Assembly (NCBI RefSeq): GCF_000023465.1
Contig: NC_014041.1
Location: forward strand, 1,757,001 to 1,821,000
Reading direction: 5' to 3'
DNA from: Zunongwangia profunda SM-A87
GTDB lineage: Bacteria; Bacteroidota; Bacteroidia; Flavobacteriales; Flavobacteriaceae
DNA length: 64,000 nt
Part shown: piece by piece, positions 42,854-52,341 of the stretch
Layout: the number at the start of each line of letters is the position of its first letter
How positions within the stretch are numbered: the stretch's first letter is position 1
Program-made: the position numbers and the translations under genes
Notes under the pieces: model-generated
Database searches by the model: none
Seen by the model: the letters and a program-made list of their open reading frames with translations, nothing else
What the model was told of the DNA's origin: nothing

Positions 42854-44684
42854 TTGGAGATTCAAGGCTATCTTTTTTAGTTTCCGATTTTATTTGAGAT
42901 GCTCTGATTGTTCCTTCAGATGGGCTCGTGGAAACAGGATTTACCTGAACTCCCTGCGGAATTGTCGATTGTACAGAGGGAATGCTGTCCTGTGTCTTAT
43001 CTTTTAGGTCTTGTGGTTGTAATCTGGAGTTTTCATTTAACAGCATATCACCATCTTCACGTTCATCAAAGAAATCATCAATAGGTTCAGGTAATGGGAT
43101 TCCCTGAATTTTGAACAATTCAGGAGGCACCTTACCTTTAAACAAATCTTGTTTTTTTTCCAGTCTTTCGTCGCCGCGCCAGTTAAAACCTTGCAAGGTT
43201 CGATTACTTTTTAATACTTGCTCTTCAGGCTTTAAATTTCCATCAACCGCCTGATAATAATATACATCTTCGATCTGCCGTTCTTTAAAATAAACTTCAA
43301 TTCTGCTCGATAGCGTTTTATTGATCCCTATAAGATCTTTATTTTCGGTGCGGCTGTAATACAAAGTTTCTGTATTTTTATCAATATTCACCTTATAGAG
43401 CTCATTTTCCTCAAATAGTCCAATCAGTAATTGGCCTTTAATTTGATTATAACCTTCAATACTATCCTTATTGATGAGGAAAGCGTTATTAAAAACTCTT
43501 AAGCTGTCTAATTGCTCTGTTTCCTTATTGCTTATAAGCTGAATGGTATCTCCAGTCATTTGATTTAGGCCAGACCATAACACCGGATTCCTTTTTACTG
43601 AGGTTGCCGAATTTTCTCCCGGATTAATATTAATGAGTCTGGTAATACCCGCTTGTTGATCTACAAAAATGGAATCACTTTTACCGCTCATATCATTTTT
43701 GTACATTCTAACATCATAAAAACCGCGAAGGATACGATTTTCAGGTTTACCGGTAACTAGTAGTGTATCACTGTGAATAAAAACCGAATCCTGATCCTGA
43801 AGACTGGCTGCTACAGGCCATTTAGTTATAATTACCGAATCTTTTTCTCGAAAAACTTCAGCATAATGTCCCGTGACTTTGCTATTATTTGCCGTATCGA
43901 TTACCTGAATATTATTGGTAGCCGAAGCAAAACTTGTATTGCGATTAAAATAAAGGCTGTCTCCCAATACCGTGCGGTTATCGTAATCTATTTTTGAGTT
44001 TTTTACAAAGTAACCGGTATCACCCCGAGTGTCATAAAAACCGCGTTCGCAATAAACCGTACTTTCTTCTCCCACTATGGTTGATGGGCCATAAAGGTAG
44101 GCATGACCGCTTTCAGAATAAAAATCAATATGATCTGAATTTACGATATAATCGGGATTTGTAATTTTTACATTTGATAAAAAGGTGTATTTATCTTCTT
44201 CAAAATAATACCTTCCAATAGTGCTGGTTAGTACACTGGCAGTATCGGTAACTTTTCCCCCGCTTCTATAATAAGCTTCTTGTTTTATACGGTCAAAAAA
44301 TAAAGAGTCTGTTTCTAAGGTTGTTTGTGGACGTTTCATTTTTACCGTGCCACTTGCGAAAGCAAATTGGGTATTACCGTTATATTCAGCATAATCACTA
44401 TTCATACTAACGGTATCGCCCTGTTTCATTCTAACTTCGCCATAAGCTTTAAAAAAATTATCACTTTCGTAAAACACAGCATTATTACACCATACTTCTA
44501 TTCCCTGATGTATAAAATGAACCTGGTTATTTACTTTACTCATTACTAAAGCACCCGGATATTTTTCTTCATCTCTATACTGCCGATCGTTCTCATAATC
44601 GATTTTTCGGCCGCTATTATTTTCTTGCGCATTTACGTACGGGAGTGTAAGTAATAAGAATACTATATATAAGAAGCTTTTCAA
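42831..44684 (-). CDS. OstA/LptA-like exported protein
   Basis: The 617-residue product starts at a TTG (44684); an in-frame stop lies two codons upstream. A signal peptide (ending YVNAQ) is followed by repeated OstA-type beta-jellyroll strands (VWCNNAVFYESDNFFKAYGE, VYCERGFYDTRGDTGYFVKN) like LptA/LptD N-domains that carry LPS through the periplasm. A proline- and serine-rich C-terminal tail follows. It may bridge LPS to the outer membrane in place of a short LptA. A good -7 promoter element lies at 44701-44708. The next gene overlaps it. Confidence 0.85.
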   Translation of the reverse strand: MKSFLYIVFLLLTLPYVNAQENNSGRKIDYENDRQYRDEEKYPGALVMSKVNNQVHFIHQGIEVWCNNAVFYESDNFFKAYGEVRMKQGDTVSMNSDYAEYNGNTQFAFASGTVKMKRPQTTLETDSLFFDRIKQEAYYRSGGKVTDTASVLTSTIGRYYFEEDKYTFLSNVKITNPDYIVNSDHIDFYSESGHAYLYGPSTIVGEESTVYCERGFYDTRGDTGYFVKNSKIDYDNRTVLGDSLYFNRNTSFASATNNIQVIDTANNSKVTGHYAEVFREKDSVIITKWPVAASLQDQDSVFIHSDTLLVTGKPENRILRGFYDVRMYKNDMSGKSDSIFVDQQAGITRLININPGENSATSVKRNPVLWSGLNQMTGDTIQLISNKETEQLDSLRVFNNAFLINKDSIEGYNQIKGQLLIGLFEENELYKVNIDKNTETLYYSRTENKDLIGINKTLSSRIEVYFKERQIEDVYYYQAVDGNLKPEEQVLKSNRTLQGFNWRGDERLEKKQDLFKGKVPPELFKIQGIPLPEPIDDFFDEREDGDMLLNENSRLQPQDLKDKTQDSIPSVQSTIPQGVQVNPVSTSPSEGTIRASQIKSETKKDSLESPNASPKIE

Positions 44685-44700
44685 TAGTCAAAAATTTATG

Positions 44701-44708
44701 CAAAAATA
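44701..44708 (-). promoter_or_regulatory. -7 element of the ostA-like gene
   Basis: TATTTTTG on the minus strand is a full TAnnTTTG match, 16 bases before the start codon. No TTTG stands at the usual 19-base distance; a TTG is 25 bases upstream. Confidence 0.4.
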
Positions 44709-44946
44709 GCGAAAATGATTGGATCGCTTGATGCAAGTTTTATCGGTATTATAACCTTTGAAATTTACATAATCTCAAAATAGAGCGGTAAACATTGCTA
44801 AATTATTTCTTAACGGATAAGAATTATTTCTAAAAATTAGGAATAATTAAGATTTCGAAAATCGCTTTAGTAAAATATTAACGAATTAAAAAAATCCAAA
44901 GTGCAATTCGCTCCGTATGTTTAACGTAAACTAATAAGATTTAATT

Positions 44947-45729
44947 ATGAAAAAACCAGTTGTTAAGGTGGAATTCGGAGACAAAAAAGGTCAGGGAAAT
45001 TCCAGAAGAAGATTTATTAAAATGAGCGGTTTGGCATTTGCTGGATCAACTCTACTATATGCATGTAGCGAGGATGATGATTTTAATCCAGGAATGGAAC
45101 CGGAACCAGAACCTACACCAGACCCAGATCCAGAAGCTTTTGATTTAGGAAGTGGAGATGTTGGTATTCTTAATTATGCTTTAGCTTTAGAACAACTAGA
45201 AGCAGCATTTTATCAAATGGTGTTAGATGGTGATTATTTTGCAGGCGCTTCTGATGAAGAAAAAACAATCATGACCGATCTTCGAAACCATGAGGTAATT
45301 CATAGAGAAGTTTTAAGAACGGCCTTGAATTCTGTTGTCGATGAGGATATGGTTATTCCTGAGTTGGAATTTGACTTCAGTGAAGCAAATGTTGATTTTA
45401 GCGACAGAACCTCAGTATTAAATACTGCATTATTACTAGAAGATACCGGAGTTTCAGCATATAATGGAGCGGGGAAATTAATTTCGAATGCTGATTATTT
45501 ACTTGTAGCTGGGCAAATCGTATCTGTTGAAGCGAGACATGCTTCTGCTATTGCAGACCTGATTAATCCAGGGTCTACGGATTTTGCCAGAAATGACGTA
45601 TTGGTTGATTTGGGAGGATCTGGATTAGCTTATGATAAAGCACAAGCGCCTTCTGAAATTTTAGAAGCCGTAGTTGGATTGGGTGTAGTTCAAACACCTT
45701 TCACTGCAAACAATTTACCAACTGAATAA
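44947..45729 (+). CDS. Tat-exported ferritin-like lipoprotein
   Basis: The product has 260 residues. The N-terminus has a twin-arginine signal (NSRRRFIKMSGLAFAGS) and a lipobox ending YAC, then a spacer of Glu/Pro/Asp repeats (about residues 49-66). The ferritin-like four-helix part has LNYALALEQLEAAFYQMV, HEVIHREVL, LLLEDTGVSAYNG and VEARHASAI, giving two E...ExxH-like metal sites (Ferritin_2 type). It should fold and take up metal in the cytoplasm before Tat export and then sit on the membrane. A paralogue follows after 21 bases. Confidence 0.87.
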   Translation: MKKPVVKVEFGDKKGQGNSRRRFIKMSGLAFAGSTLLYACSEDDDFNPGMEPEPEPTPDPDPEAFDLGSGDVGILNYALALEQLEAAFYQMVLDGDYFAGASDEEKTIMTDLRNHEVIHREVLRTALNSVVDEDMVIPELEFDFSEANVDFSDRTSVLNTALLLEDTGVSAYNGAGKLISNADYLLVAGQIVSVEARHASAIADLINPGSTDFARNDVLVDLGGSGLAYDKAQAPSEILEAVVGLGVVQTPFTANNLPTE

Positions 45730-45750
45730 TCAACTTAAAAGAAAAAAATT

Positions 45751-46575
45751 ATGAGTTTTATAAAATTATTAGATAAGTTATCTAACGAGGAGGTTTTAAA
45801 TGCAAAAACCTCAAGAAAAGATTCGTTTAAAAAAATGAAGAACTTTGGAAAAGGAGCTGCTTTAGCTTCTATTCCATTTGGTTTAGCAGCGACAAGCAAT
45901 AAAACAAAAGCAGCTACAATGAATATGGCTTCAGCTGCTTTTCAGGCGTCTCCAACAGATGTGCTTAATTTTGCTTTAACTTTAGAATATTTAGAAAGAA
46001 ATTTCTATCAAATGGGGCTGGATACCGATGGATTAATTCCGGAAGAAGATAGAGATGTTTTTGGTTTAATTGCAGAGCATGAAAGTGACCATGTTGATTT
46101 TCTTGTTGCAGCTCTTGGAGATGATGCCATCGCAGAGCCAGAATTTGATTTTACAGGAAAAGGACTTAACTTAGATACTTTTAGCAATTACGCAACATTT
46201 ATGGCTTTAGCTCAGGGATTTGAAGATACTGGAGTAAGAGCTTATAAAGGACAGGCCGGGGCATTAATCGATAATAATGATTTATTGACGTATGCACTTC
46301 AAATTCATTCTATAGAAGCTCGTCATGCTTCTCAGGTAAGAAGGATGAGAGGCGAAAAAGGATGGATAACCCAAAACAATAATACTTTACCTGATGCTTT
46401 TAATGCAATTTACGCAGGTGAAGAAAATCTAACTATTGGAGGATTTGATCTTTCTAGTGTAGATTTTAGTGCAGTAGGAGGCAACGATGCAGTTACTGAA
46501 GCTTTTGATGAGCCTTTAACTATGGATGAAGTAAATGCTATTGCGACTAATTTCATCGTAACCAATGATAATTAA
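45751..46575 (+). CDS. exported ferritin-like protein (paralogue)
   Basis: The product has 274 residues. It repeats the ferritin-like fold of its neighbour: LNFALTLEYLERNFYQMGL, AEHESDHVDFLVAAL, AQGFEDTGVRAYKGQAG and SIEARHASQVRRMRG. The signal region has SRKDSFKKMKNFGKGAALAS, a weak Tat-like motif with RK in place of RR and no lipobox, ending near ATSNKTKAATM. It may be exported alone or carried by the partner. It is co-directional, 21 bases after the first gene. A bidirectional terminator follows. Confidence 0.85.
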   Translation: MSFIKLLDKLSNEEVLNAKTSRKDSFKKMKNFGKGAALASIPFGLAATSNKTKAATMNMASAAFQASPTDVLNFALTLEYLERNFYQMGLDTDGLIPEEDRDVFGLIAEHESDHVDFLVAALGDDAIAEPEFDFTGKGLNLDTFSNYATFMALAQGFEDTGVRAYKGQAGALIDNNDLLTYALQIHSIEARHASQVRRMRGEKGWITQNNNTLPDAFNAIYAGEENLTIGGFDLSSVDFSAVGGNDAVTEAFDEPLTMDEVNAIATNFIVTNDN

Positions 46576-46603
46576 TTAAATTGGTTTTACTTATAAGTGT
46601 ACG

Positions 46604-46634
46604 AAAAAAGGCTGTTGAAAAACAGCCTTTTTTT
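46604..46634. terminator. bidirectional terminator
   Basis: An 11-bp stem (AAAAGGCTGTT/AACAGCCTTTT) with loop GAAA and T-runs on both strands separates the ferritin-like pair from the convergent purA. Confidence 0.92.
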
Positions 46635-46659
46635 ATATCAAAATCGATAAAATATTGAT

Positions 46660-47934
46660 CTATTTTCTTGTAATTGTCTGGGTTCTATCAGGACCTACGG
46701 AGACTACAGAAATTGGTACATTCAGTTCTTTTTCCAAAAAGGCTACATAATCATTAAACTCTTTTGGAAGTTGCGAAGCTTCTGTCATTCCGGTAAGATC
46801 TGCAGACCATCCTTTTAGTTCGGTATAAACCGGAGATACATTTTGCTCTTCAATATTGTAAGGAAGATGTTTTATTTCTTCTCCGCGATATTTATAAGAG
46901 GTACAAACCTTTAAAGTATCAAAACCACTTAAAACATCACCTTTCATCATGATAAGCTGGGTAATCCCATTAACCTGTACGGCATATTTAAGTGCTACTA
47001 GGTCCAGCCAGCCACATCTTCTGGGTCTCCCTGTAGTTGCTCCAAATTCGTTACCAACTCGTCCCATTGTTTCTCCAACTTCGTCAAAAAGTTCGGTAGG
47101 GAACGGGCCACTACCAACACGGGTTGTATAAGCTTTAAAAATACCAAAAGCTTCACCAATTTGTCTTGGAGAAACGCCAAGTCCAGTACAGGCTCCGGCA
47201 GCTGTAGTATTTGAAGAAGTAACAAACGGATAAGTGCCAAAATCAATGTCTAAAAGAGATCCCTGTGCACCTTCAGCTAGAATAGTTTTACCGCTAGCCT
47301 GGGCTTGTTGTAAGTATTCTTCACTATCGATAAACTGAAGTGATTTTAAGGTTTTAACCGCTTCAAAAAATTCTTTCTCTAATTCACTAAGATCATATTG
47401 TACATCTGCATCGTAAAAATCGATCATTTTTACATGCTTATTTGCAAGGTTTTGGTAGCGTTCTTTCCAGTCGTCTAATTCTAAATCACCTACTCTAATT
47501 CCGTTTCTTCCGGTTTTGTCCATGTAAGTAGGACCAATTCCTTTAAGGGTAGAACCTATTTTGGCTTTACCTTTAGAAGCTTCAGAAGCTGCATCTAATA
47601 ATCGATGTGTAGGTAATATTAAATGTGCTTTTCTTGAAATTAATAATCGGCTTTTATAATCTACATTATGTTTTGCCAGATTATCTAGTTCTCTTTTAAA
47701 AATTACAGGATCAATCACTACTCCGTTACCTACAAGGTTTACAGTGTTTTCGTGAAAAATTCCCGAAGGGATGGTGTGTAATACGTGTTTTTGCCCGTCG
47801 AATTCCAAAGTATGTCCTGCATTGGGACCGCCCTGAAAACGAGCAATAATATCATATTTAGTGGTGAATACGTCAACAATTTTTCCTTTGCCTTCGTCTC
47901 CCCATTGAAGCCCGAGTAGTAAATCTACCGCCAT
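46660..47934 (-). CDS. purA: adenylosuccinate synthetase
   Basis: The 424-residue product matches PurA length. The GTP loop and catalytic Asp/His lie at the start (GLQWGDEGKGKIVDVF, then GGPNAGHTLE); LKGIGPTYMDKTGRNGIRVG and TTGRPRRCGWLDLVALKYAV are further signatures. It joins IMP and aspartate using GTP, the first step from IMP to AMP. It is the last gene of a spoT-fur-purA run; gaps are 30 and 11 bases. Note that guaC, also in this window, returns GMP to IMP. Confidence 0.97.
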   Translation of the reverse strand: MAVDLLLGLQWGDEGKGKIVDVFTTKYDIIARFQGGPNAGHTLEFDGQKHVLHTIPSGIFHENTVNLVGNGVVIDPVIFKRELDNLAKHNVDYKSRLLISRKAHLILPTHRLLDAASEASKGKAKIGSTLKGIGPTYMDKTGRNGIRVGDLELDDWKERYQNLANKHVKMIDFYDADVQYDLSELEKEFFEAVKTLKSLQFIDSEEYLQQAQASGKTILAEGAQGSLLDIDFGTYPFVTSSNTTAAGACTGLGVSPRQIGEAFGIFKAYTTRVGSGPFPTELFDEVGETMGRVGNEFGATTGRPRRCGWLDLVALKYAVQVNGITQLIMMKGDVLSGFDTLKVCTSYKYRGEEIKHLPYNIEEQNVSPVYTELKGWSADLTGMTEASQLPKEFNDYVAFLEKELNVPISVVSVGPDRTQTITRK

Positions 47935-47945
47935 GAAAATTATAC

Positions 47946-48401
47946 TTAATTAGTTGATTTTTTAATGCCGTAAAAATATAAAGAATGTTTGTCTATTTTG
48001 ATATCAAACACTTCTTCTATGGTTTGTTTAATGGATTGAATTCTTGGATCGCAAAACTCGATCACTTCGCCAGTATCGGTAAGAATTATATGGTCGTGCT
48101 GTCTGTCGAAATAGGATTTTTCATATTGCGCCTGATTTTGCCCAAATTGATGTTTACGTACCAGTCCACATTCTAATAATAACTCGATGGTATTGTATAA
48201 TGTAGCACGACTAACACGATACTTTTTATTTTTCATTTTGATATATAAAGATTCAATATCAAAATGCTCATCATTATCATAGATTTCCTGTAAAATAGCA
48301 AAACGTTCAGGGGTTTTTCGATGCCCTTTATCTTCCAAAAACTTGGTAAATACGTTTTTAACTACTGCCTGGTCGTTCTTATTTACAACTTTTTTACTCA
48401 T
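47946..48401 (-). CDS. Fur-family transcriptional regulator without the CxxC zinc motifs
   Basis: The 151-residue protein has the Fur winged-helix part ([20 protein letters not shown], then [20 protein letters not shown]) and the dimer domain with [20 protein letters not shown]. The usual C-x-x-C structural zinc pairs are missing: where Fur has ICxxCG this has ILTDTG. It keeps the HDH metal-type residues. It could respond to iron, zinc, manganese or peroxide. It sits between spoT and purA, 11 bases before purA. The targets are unknown. Confidence 0.88.
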   Translation of the reverse strand: MSKKVVNKNDQAVVKNVFTKFLEDKGHRKTPERFAILQEIYDNDEHFDIESLYIKMKNKKYRVSRATLYNTIELLLECGLVRKHQFGQNQAQYEKSYFDRQHDHIILTDTGEVIEFCDPRIQSIKQTIEEVFDIKIDKHSLYFYGIKKSTN

Positions 48402-48431
48402 AATTTTTTACTGCCGCACAAAGGTATGCGA

Positions 48432-50642
48432 TTATTCACGGGTAACCTTATCTATCCCGTTAATTTTTTTCAGTCTATTTATAATTTTTGTCAAAATATC
48501 ATTGTTTTTAACGACCACGGTAATACGCCCACTAAAAATTCCGTCGTCACTTTCAAAATTAATATTCTTCATATTAACATGCATATTACTCGATATTTCC
48601 CGGGTAACATCGCTAACAAGACCAATATTATCTATTCCATTTAGTTTAATGACAGCTTTAAAATCTTGCTGAGAGCTATCTACCCATTTAGCCTGAATAA
48701 TACGATAAGCATAATTGCTTTGTAATTGTATAGCATTGGGGCAATCTATCTTATGTACCTTTATTCCTTCATTTACAGTTACAAAGCCAAAAACATCATC
48801 TCCCGGAATAGGGTTGCAGCAATTAGCCAGTTTATAGCCCAACTCGTCTTCTTCCTTTCCAAAAACTAACTGGTCATAATTTGCGGTAATTTCATCTTTA
48901 TTAAGATCGTGGTTAACTTCTGGTTTTTTGCTTATTTTTCGTTTAATGTAACTTACCAGCGCATTGCTTCGGGAGGCTGCGAATTCTTTTAGTGCCTGGT
49001 TATCTATTTTTCCAATACCCACACGATAAAACAAATCCAGACTTGTTTTTAAATGAAAATGGGCTACCAGCTCATTTACCGTTTTTTCGCTAAAAGGAAT
49101 TTTTTGCGCTCTGAGCTTCCTTGTTAAAACAGCTTTTCCTTCTTCCGCAATTTGCTTTTTCTCGTCTTTTAAAGAAGATTTTATTTTAGCCCTGGCCCTT
49201 GCGGTATTGGCATAATCCAACCAGTTGATGTTTGGTTTAGCGCTATCTGAGGTAATGATCTCTACTTGATCACCACTTTTTAAAACATGACTTAGCGGAA
49301 CCAATTTGTTATTTACTCGTGCTCCACGGGTGTGTGTGCCAATTTCTGTATGAATACTAAAGGCAAAATCGAGTGGAGTAGAGCCTTTTGGCAGAGATTT
49401 TAAATCTCCTTGAGGTGTGAACACAAATATTTCTTTAGAATATAAGTTCAGTTTAAATTGTTCTACAAAATCCACAGCATTTACCGTAGGGTTTTCTAGA
49501 ACTTCCTGCAGCCGGTTTAACCATTCTTCGATACCCTGTTCTTCCTTTTCGTCGGCATTTTTGTATTTATAATGTGCTGCATAACCTTTTTCGGCAATTT
49601 CGTGCATTCGCTCACTACGAATTTGCACTTCTACCCAACGACCTTTTGGTCCCATTACGGTAATGTGCAAGGCTTCGTATCCCGTAGATTTGGGCGAAGA
49701 AATCCAATCGCGCAAACGGGTGGGGTTGGGTCTAAAATGATCGGTTACTACAGAGTAGATTTTCCAGGCCAGGAATTTTTCGTTGGCCTGATCGCTTTTA
49801 TAGATAATACGAATCGCAAATTTGTCGTAAACTTCATCAAAACTGATGTTTTGCGCATTCATTTTGCGACGTATCGAAAAAATGGATTTTGGTCGCCCTT
49901 TTATTTCGTAATTTAGGTTTTCCTTATCTAGAGAATCCTGAATGATTTTAGAAAACTCATTGATATAAGCATCCTGTTCTTCTTTACTTTCTTTAATTTT
50001 GGTTAAAATATCCTGATAAACTTCAGGTTCGGTATATTTTAACCCTAAGTCTTCAAGTTCGGTTTTTACGTTGTATAATCCGATTCTATGTGCTAAAGGA
50101 GCATATATATAAAGTGTTTCTGAAGCGATTTTTAACTGCTTATCCCTGCGCATGGCATCCATGGTTTGCATATTATGCAAGCGATCTGCAATTTTGATAA
50201 TAATTACCCGAATATCATCATTTAGCGTAAGGAGCATTTTTCTGAAATTCTCTGCCTGTAGAGAAACATCCTTATCTTTTTTTAGACTTGAAATCTTTGT
50301 AAGCCCGTCTACGATTTTAGCAACGGTTTCCCCAAACATTCTTTCCAGGTCATCGAGGGTATAAGAGGTGTCTTCAACCACATCATGGAGTAGGGCAGCA
50401 GCGATAGATGTAGCATCCAGACCAATTTCCGAAGCTACGATTTTTGCCACTGCAATGGGGTGAAAAATATACGCTTCACCAGATTTTCGACGCTGATCTT
50501 TATGTGCATCAACAGCCGTATCAAAAGCCGATCGGATGAGTTTCTTGTCCTCATCGGTTAAGGTTTGATAGCTAATCCTTAGCAGTTCTTTGTACTGCTG
50601 TGCGATTTCTTTATTTTCCTTTTCTATAGCTGCCTCTGTCAT
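48432..50642 (-). CDS. spoT: bifunctional (p)ppGpp synthetase/hydrolase
   Basis: The 736-residue product matches RelA/SpoT length. The HD hydrolase site is complete (AAALLHDVVEDTSYTLDDLE and KIADRLHNMQTMDAMRRDKQ), the synthetase has GRPKSIFSIRRKM, TGYEALHITVMGPKGRWVEV and MHEIAEKGYAAHYKYK, then a TGS domain (FVFTPQGDLKSLPKGSTPLD) and a C-terminal ACT domain. An intact HD box points to a bifunctional enzyme. It is the first gene of a run with fur-like and purA. Three 21-base spaced repeats lie just upstream. Confidence 0.96.
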   Translation of the reverse strand: MTEAAIEKENKEIAQQYKELLRISYQTLTDEDKKLIRSAFDTAVDAHKDQRRKSGEAYIFHPIAVAKIVASEIGLDATSIAAALLHDVVEDTSYTLDDLERMFGETVAKIVDGLTKISSLKKDKDVSLQAENFRKMLLTLNDDIRVIIIKIADRLHNMQTMDAMRRDKQLKIASETLYIYAPLAHRIGLYNVKTELEDLGLKYTEPEVYQDILTKIKESKEEQDAYINEFSKIIQDSLDKENLNYEIKGRPKSIFSIRRKMNAQNISFDEVYDKFAIRIIYKSDQANEKFLAWKIYSVVTDHFRPNPTRLRDWISSPKSTGYEALHITVMGPKGRWVEVQIRSERMHEIAEKGYAAHYKYKNADEKEEQGIEEWLNRLQEVLENPTVNAVDFVEQFKLNLYSKEIFVFTPQGDLKSLPKGSTPLDFAFSIHTEIGTHTRGARVNNKLVPLSHVLKSGDQVEIITSDSAKPNINWLDYANTARARAKIKSSLKDEKKQIAEEGKAVLTRKLRAQKIPFSEKTVNELVAHFHLKTSLDLFYRVGIGKIDNQALKEFAASRSNALVSYIKRKISKKPEVNHDLNKDEITANYDQLVFGKEEDELGYKLANCCNPIPGDDVFGFVTVNEGIKVHKIDCPNAIQLQSNYAYRIIQAKWVDSSQQDFKAVIKLNGIDNIGLVSDVTREISSNMHVNMKNINFESDDGIFSGRITVVVKNNDILTKIINRLKKINGIDKVTRE

Positions 50643-51066
50643 ATTTTAAAAATACATAAACAAAAATCAATTAGCAATAACCACACTGCAATTAGCACTT
50701 ATCAGTAATCAGTTAGCGATGATTATTAATACTTTAGCTTCCGGTAAATTCAAAAAAATTTTTACAACTATAACAGCCATCGAACTAACTTCTAACTTTC
50801 AAATTAAAAAACATCCCTCCCGATAACTATCTGGATTGTCTAGATGACCGTAGCGTTCCAAGTTGAAAAGTTTAAGGTTTAAAGTTTTGTCCTAAGTGAA
50901 ATGCAGAAGTCTTTTTTCAATATACAGTTACACTTTGCGGTTTACAATGTATAGCTATTTAAAATTAATTTCATCCTGCTTTCTGCTTGTTGCATGTTAC
51001 TTCTCTTCTCTATATTCTAAAATCTCGTTCTGCAATTCTTTTCTCGCCAAAATCCCCTTTTCTTAC
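50643..51066. other. intergenic region between spoT and the M48 gene, with degenerate repeats
   Basis: These 424 bases hold no gene I support. Near spoT there are three spaced CAATTAGCA-type repeats. Further right, near 50859-50888, there is A/T-rich, self-similar sequence (AAGTTTAAGGTTTAAAGTTT) of a kind often seen in flavobacterial spacers. A 66-codon open frame at 50896 is hydrophobic but has no family look. Confidence 0.5.
50668..50718. repeat. three direct repeats at 21-base spacing upstream of spoT
   Basis: CAATTAGCA begins at 50668 and 50689 and CAGTTAGCG at 50710, each exactly 21 bases apart. This equals two turns of DNA, so the copies lie on the same face. They may be regulator sites or a degenerate spacer repeat. 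Confidence 0.55.
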
Positions 51067-52299
51067 TTAATTCGTCAAATTCCGGTAGCGCTGTAAAAGG
51101 CTGGGATGTGAATAATGCCAGAAGACATAAGTTTTATGTGGTGTTAGATTACTTAAACTGTTTTTGCTGAGTTTCTTTAAACTGCTAATTAAATCTTTGG
51201 CGTTGTAGGTTTCTTTTGCGTAATTATCTGCCTGATATTCAAATTTTCTGGAGATCAGGTTCATCATTAGTGCCGTTATTTCTGAAATGGGACTATATAA
51301 AATTCCGAAGGCGATCAAACCAATGTGAAAGCTTGGTATTTCTACGTCTAAAGCTTGTGATAATAATGGATTACCTACAAATAAACTTAGTAGCCAGAGT
51401 GTGAAACCGGTCGTTAAAACAGAAGCTACCAAATTGAAGATGATATGTTTTCTTTTATAATGCCCAACTTCGTGTGCAAGTACCGCAACAATTTCCTCTT
51501 CTTCTAAATCATTCACCAAGGTATCGAAAAGCGTAATCCTTTTTTCAGTTCCGAAACCAGAGAAATAAGCATTGGCTTTGGTACTTCTTTTAGAGCCATC
51601 GATAATAAAAATATTATCTAATTTAAAACCAACACTTTTAGCATAGTTTTCGATTTTGGTTCTTAATGAACCATCTTCAAGTGGACTTTGCTTATTAAAC
51701 ATTGGTACAATAAGTTTCGCATAAAACATATTTAGAAATATGGAAAAAACAGCAACTAATATCCAGGCATACCACCAAAAATCTGATCCGGCAAATTGAT
51801 AAAACCAAACGATAAGGGGCAAGATGCTACCACCAAGAAGTAACATTAATAGCCATCCTTTTAATTTATCCACAAAAAAAGTAGATTTTGAAGTTTTATT
51901 AAAACCATATTTTTCTTCGATTACAAAAGTAGCGTAGTAGGAGAAAGGCGTGGTAAGGATATCGCTTCCAATCATAATAATTCCAAAGAAAATAAGGGAA
52001 ATTATAGTTTCATTATCCGAAAATTCTCTGGCGATATTGTCTACCCATTCAAAACCGTCCAGAAATAGAAAGCCTAAAGTTAAAACAAGCGAAAAACCAG
52101 AAGTTAAGATTCCAAATTTATAGTTTTCTTTTTTATAGCGTTGTGATTTTTCGTACTCGTCCCGGTCGTAAACATCCGACAATTCGGCTGGAATTGGGTC
52201 ATCAAAATGACGTGCATTTAGGGTATCCAATATTTTATCGAAAATAAAGTCGGCCAAAATGAGCACGACAATAATGTAAAATAAAGTTTCAGGATTCAA
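51067..52299 (-). CDS. M48-family membrane zinc metallopeptidase (STE24/CAAX protease-like)
   Basis: The product has 410 residues and probably starts at a TTG (52299); no ATG fits and the N-terminus (ETLFYIIVVLILADFIFDKI) matches the family. There are about seven membrane helices. The zinc site is AVLAHEVGHYKRKHI near residue 274, with the third ligand in SRKFEYQADNYA. Relatives are Ste24-type proteases in the membrane. It follows the trmH-like gene by 42 bases. Its substrate is unknown. Confidence 0.9.
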   Translation of the reverse strand: MNPETLFYIIVVLILADFIFDKILDTLNARHFDDPIPAELSDVYDRDEYEKSQRYKKENYKFGILTSGFSLVLTLGFLFLDGFEWVDNIAREFSDNETIISLIFFGIIMIGSDILTTPFSYYATFVIEEKYGFNKTSKSTFFVDKLKGWLLMLLLGGSILPLIVWFYQFAGSDFWWYAWILVAVFSIFLNMFYAKLIVPMFNKQSPLEDGSLRTKIENYAKSVGFKLDNIFIIDGSKRSTKANAYFSGFGTEKRITLFDTLVNDLEEEEIVAVLAHEVGHYKRKHIIFNLVASVLTTGFTLWLLSLFVGNPLLSQALDVEIPSFHIGLIAFGILYSPISEITALMMNLISRKFEYQADNYAKETYNAKDLISSLKKLSKNSLSNLTPHKTYVFWHYSHPSLLQRYRNLTN

Positions 52300-52341
52300 A
52301 TTGAGAGTTTTTAAAATTGAATAGCAAATTAAATGCCGAAT

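Noticed and set aside
50896..51096. 66-codon plus-strand open frame between spoT and the M48 gene
   Set aside because: Hydrophobic but without a family match; it overlaps the M48 3' end and lies in repeat-like spacer sequence.
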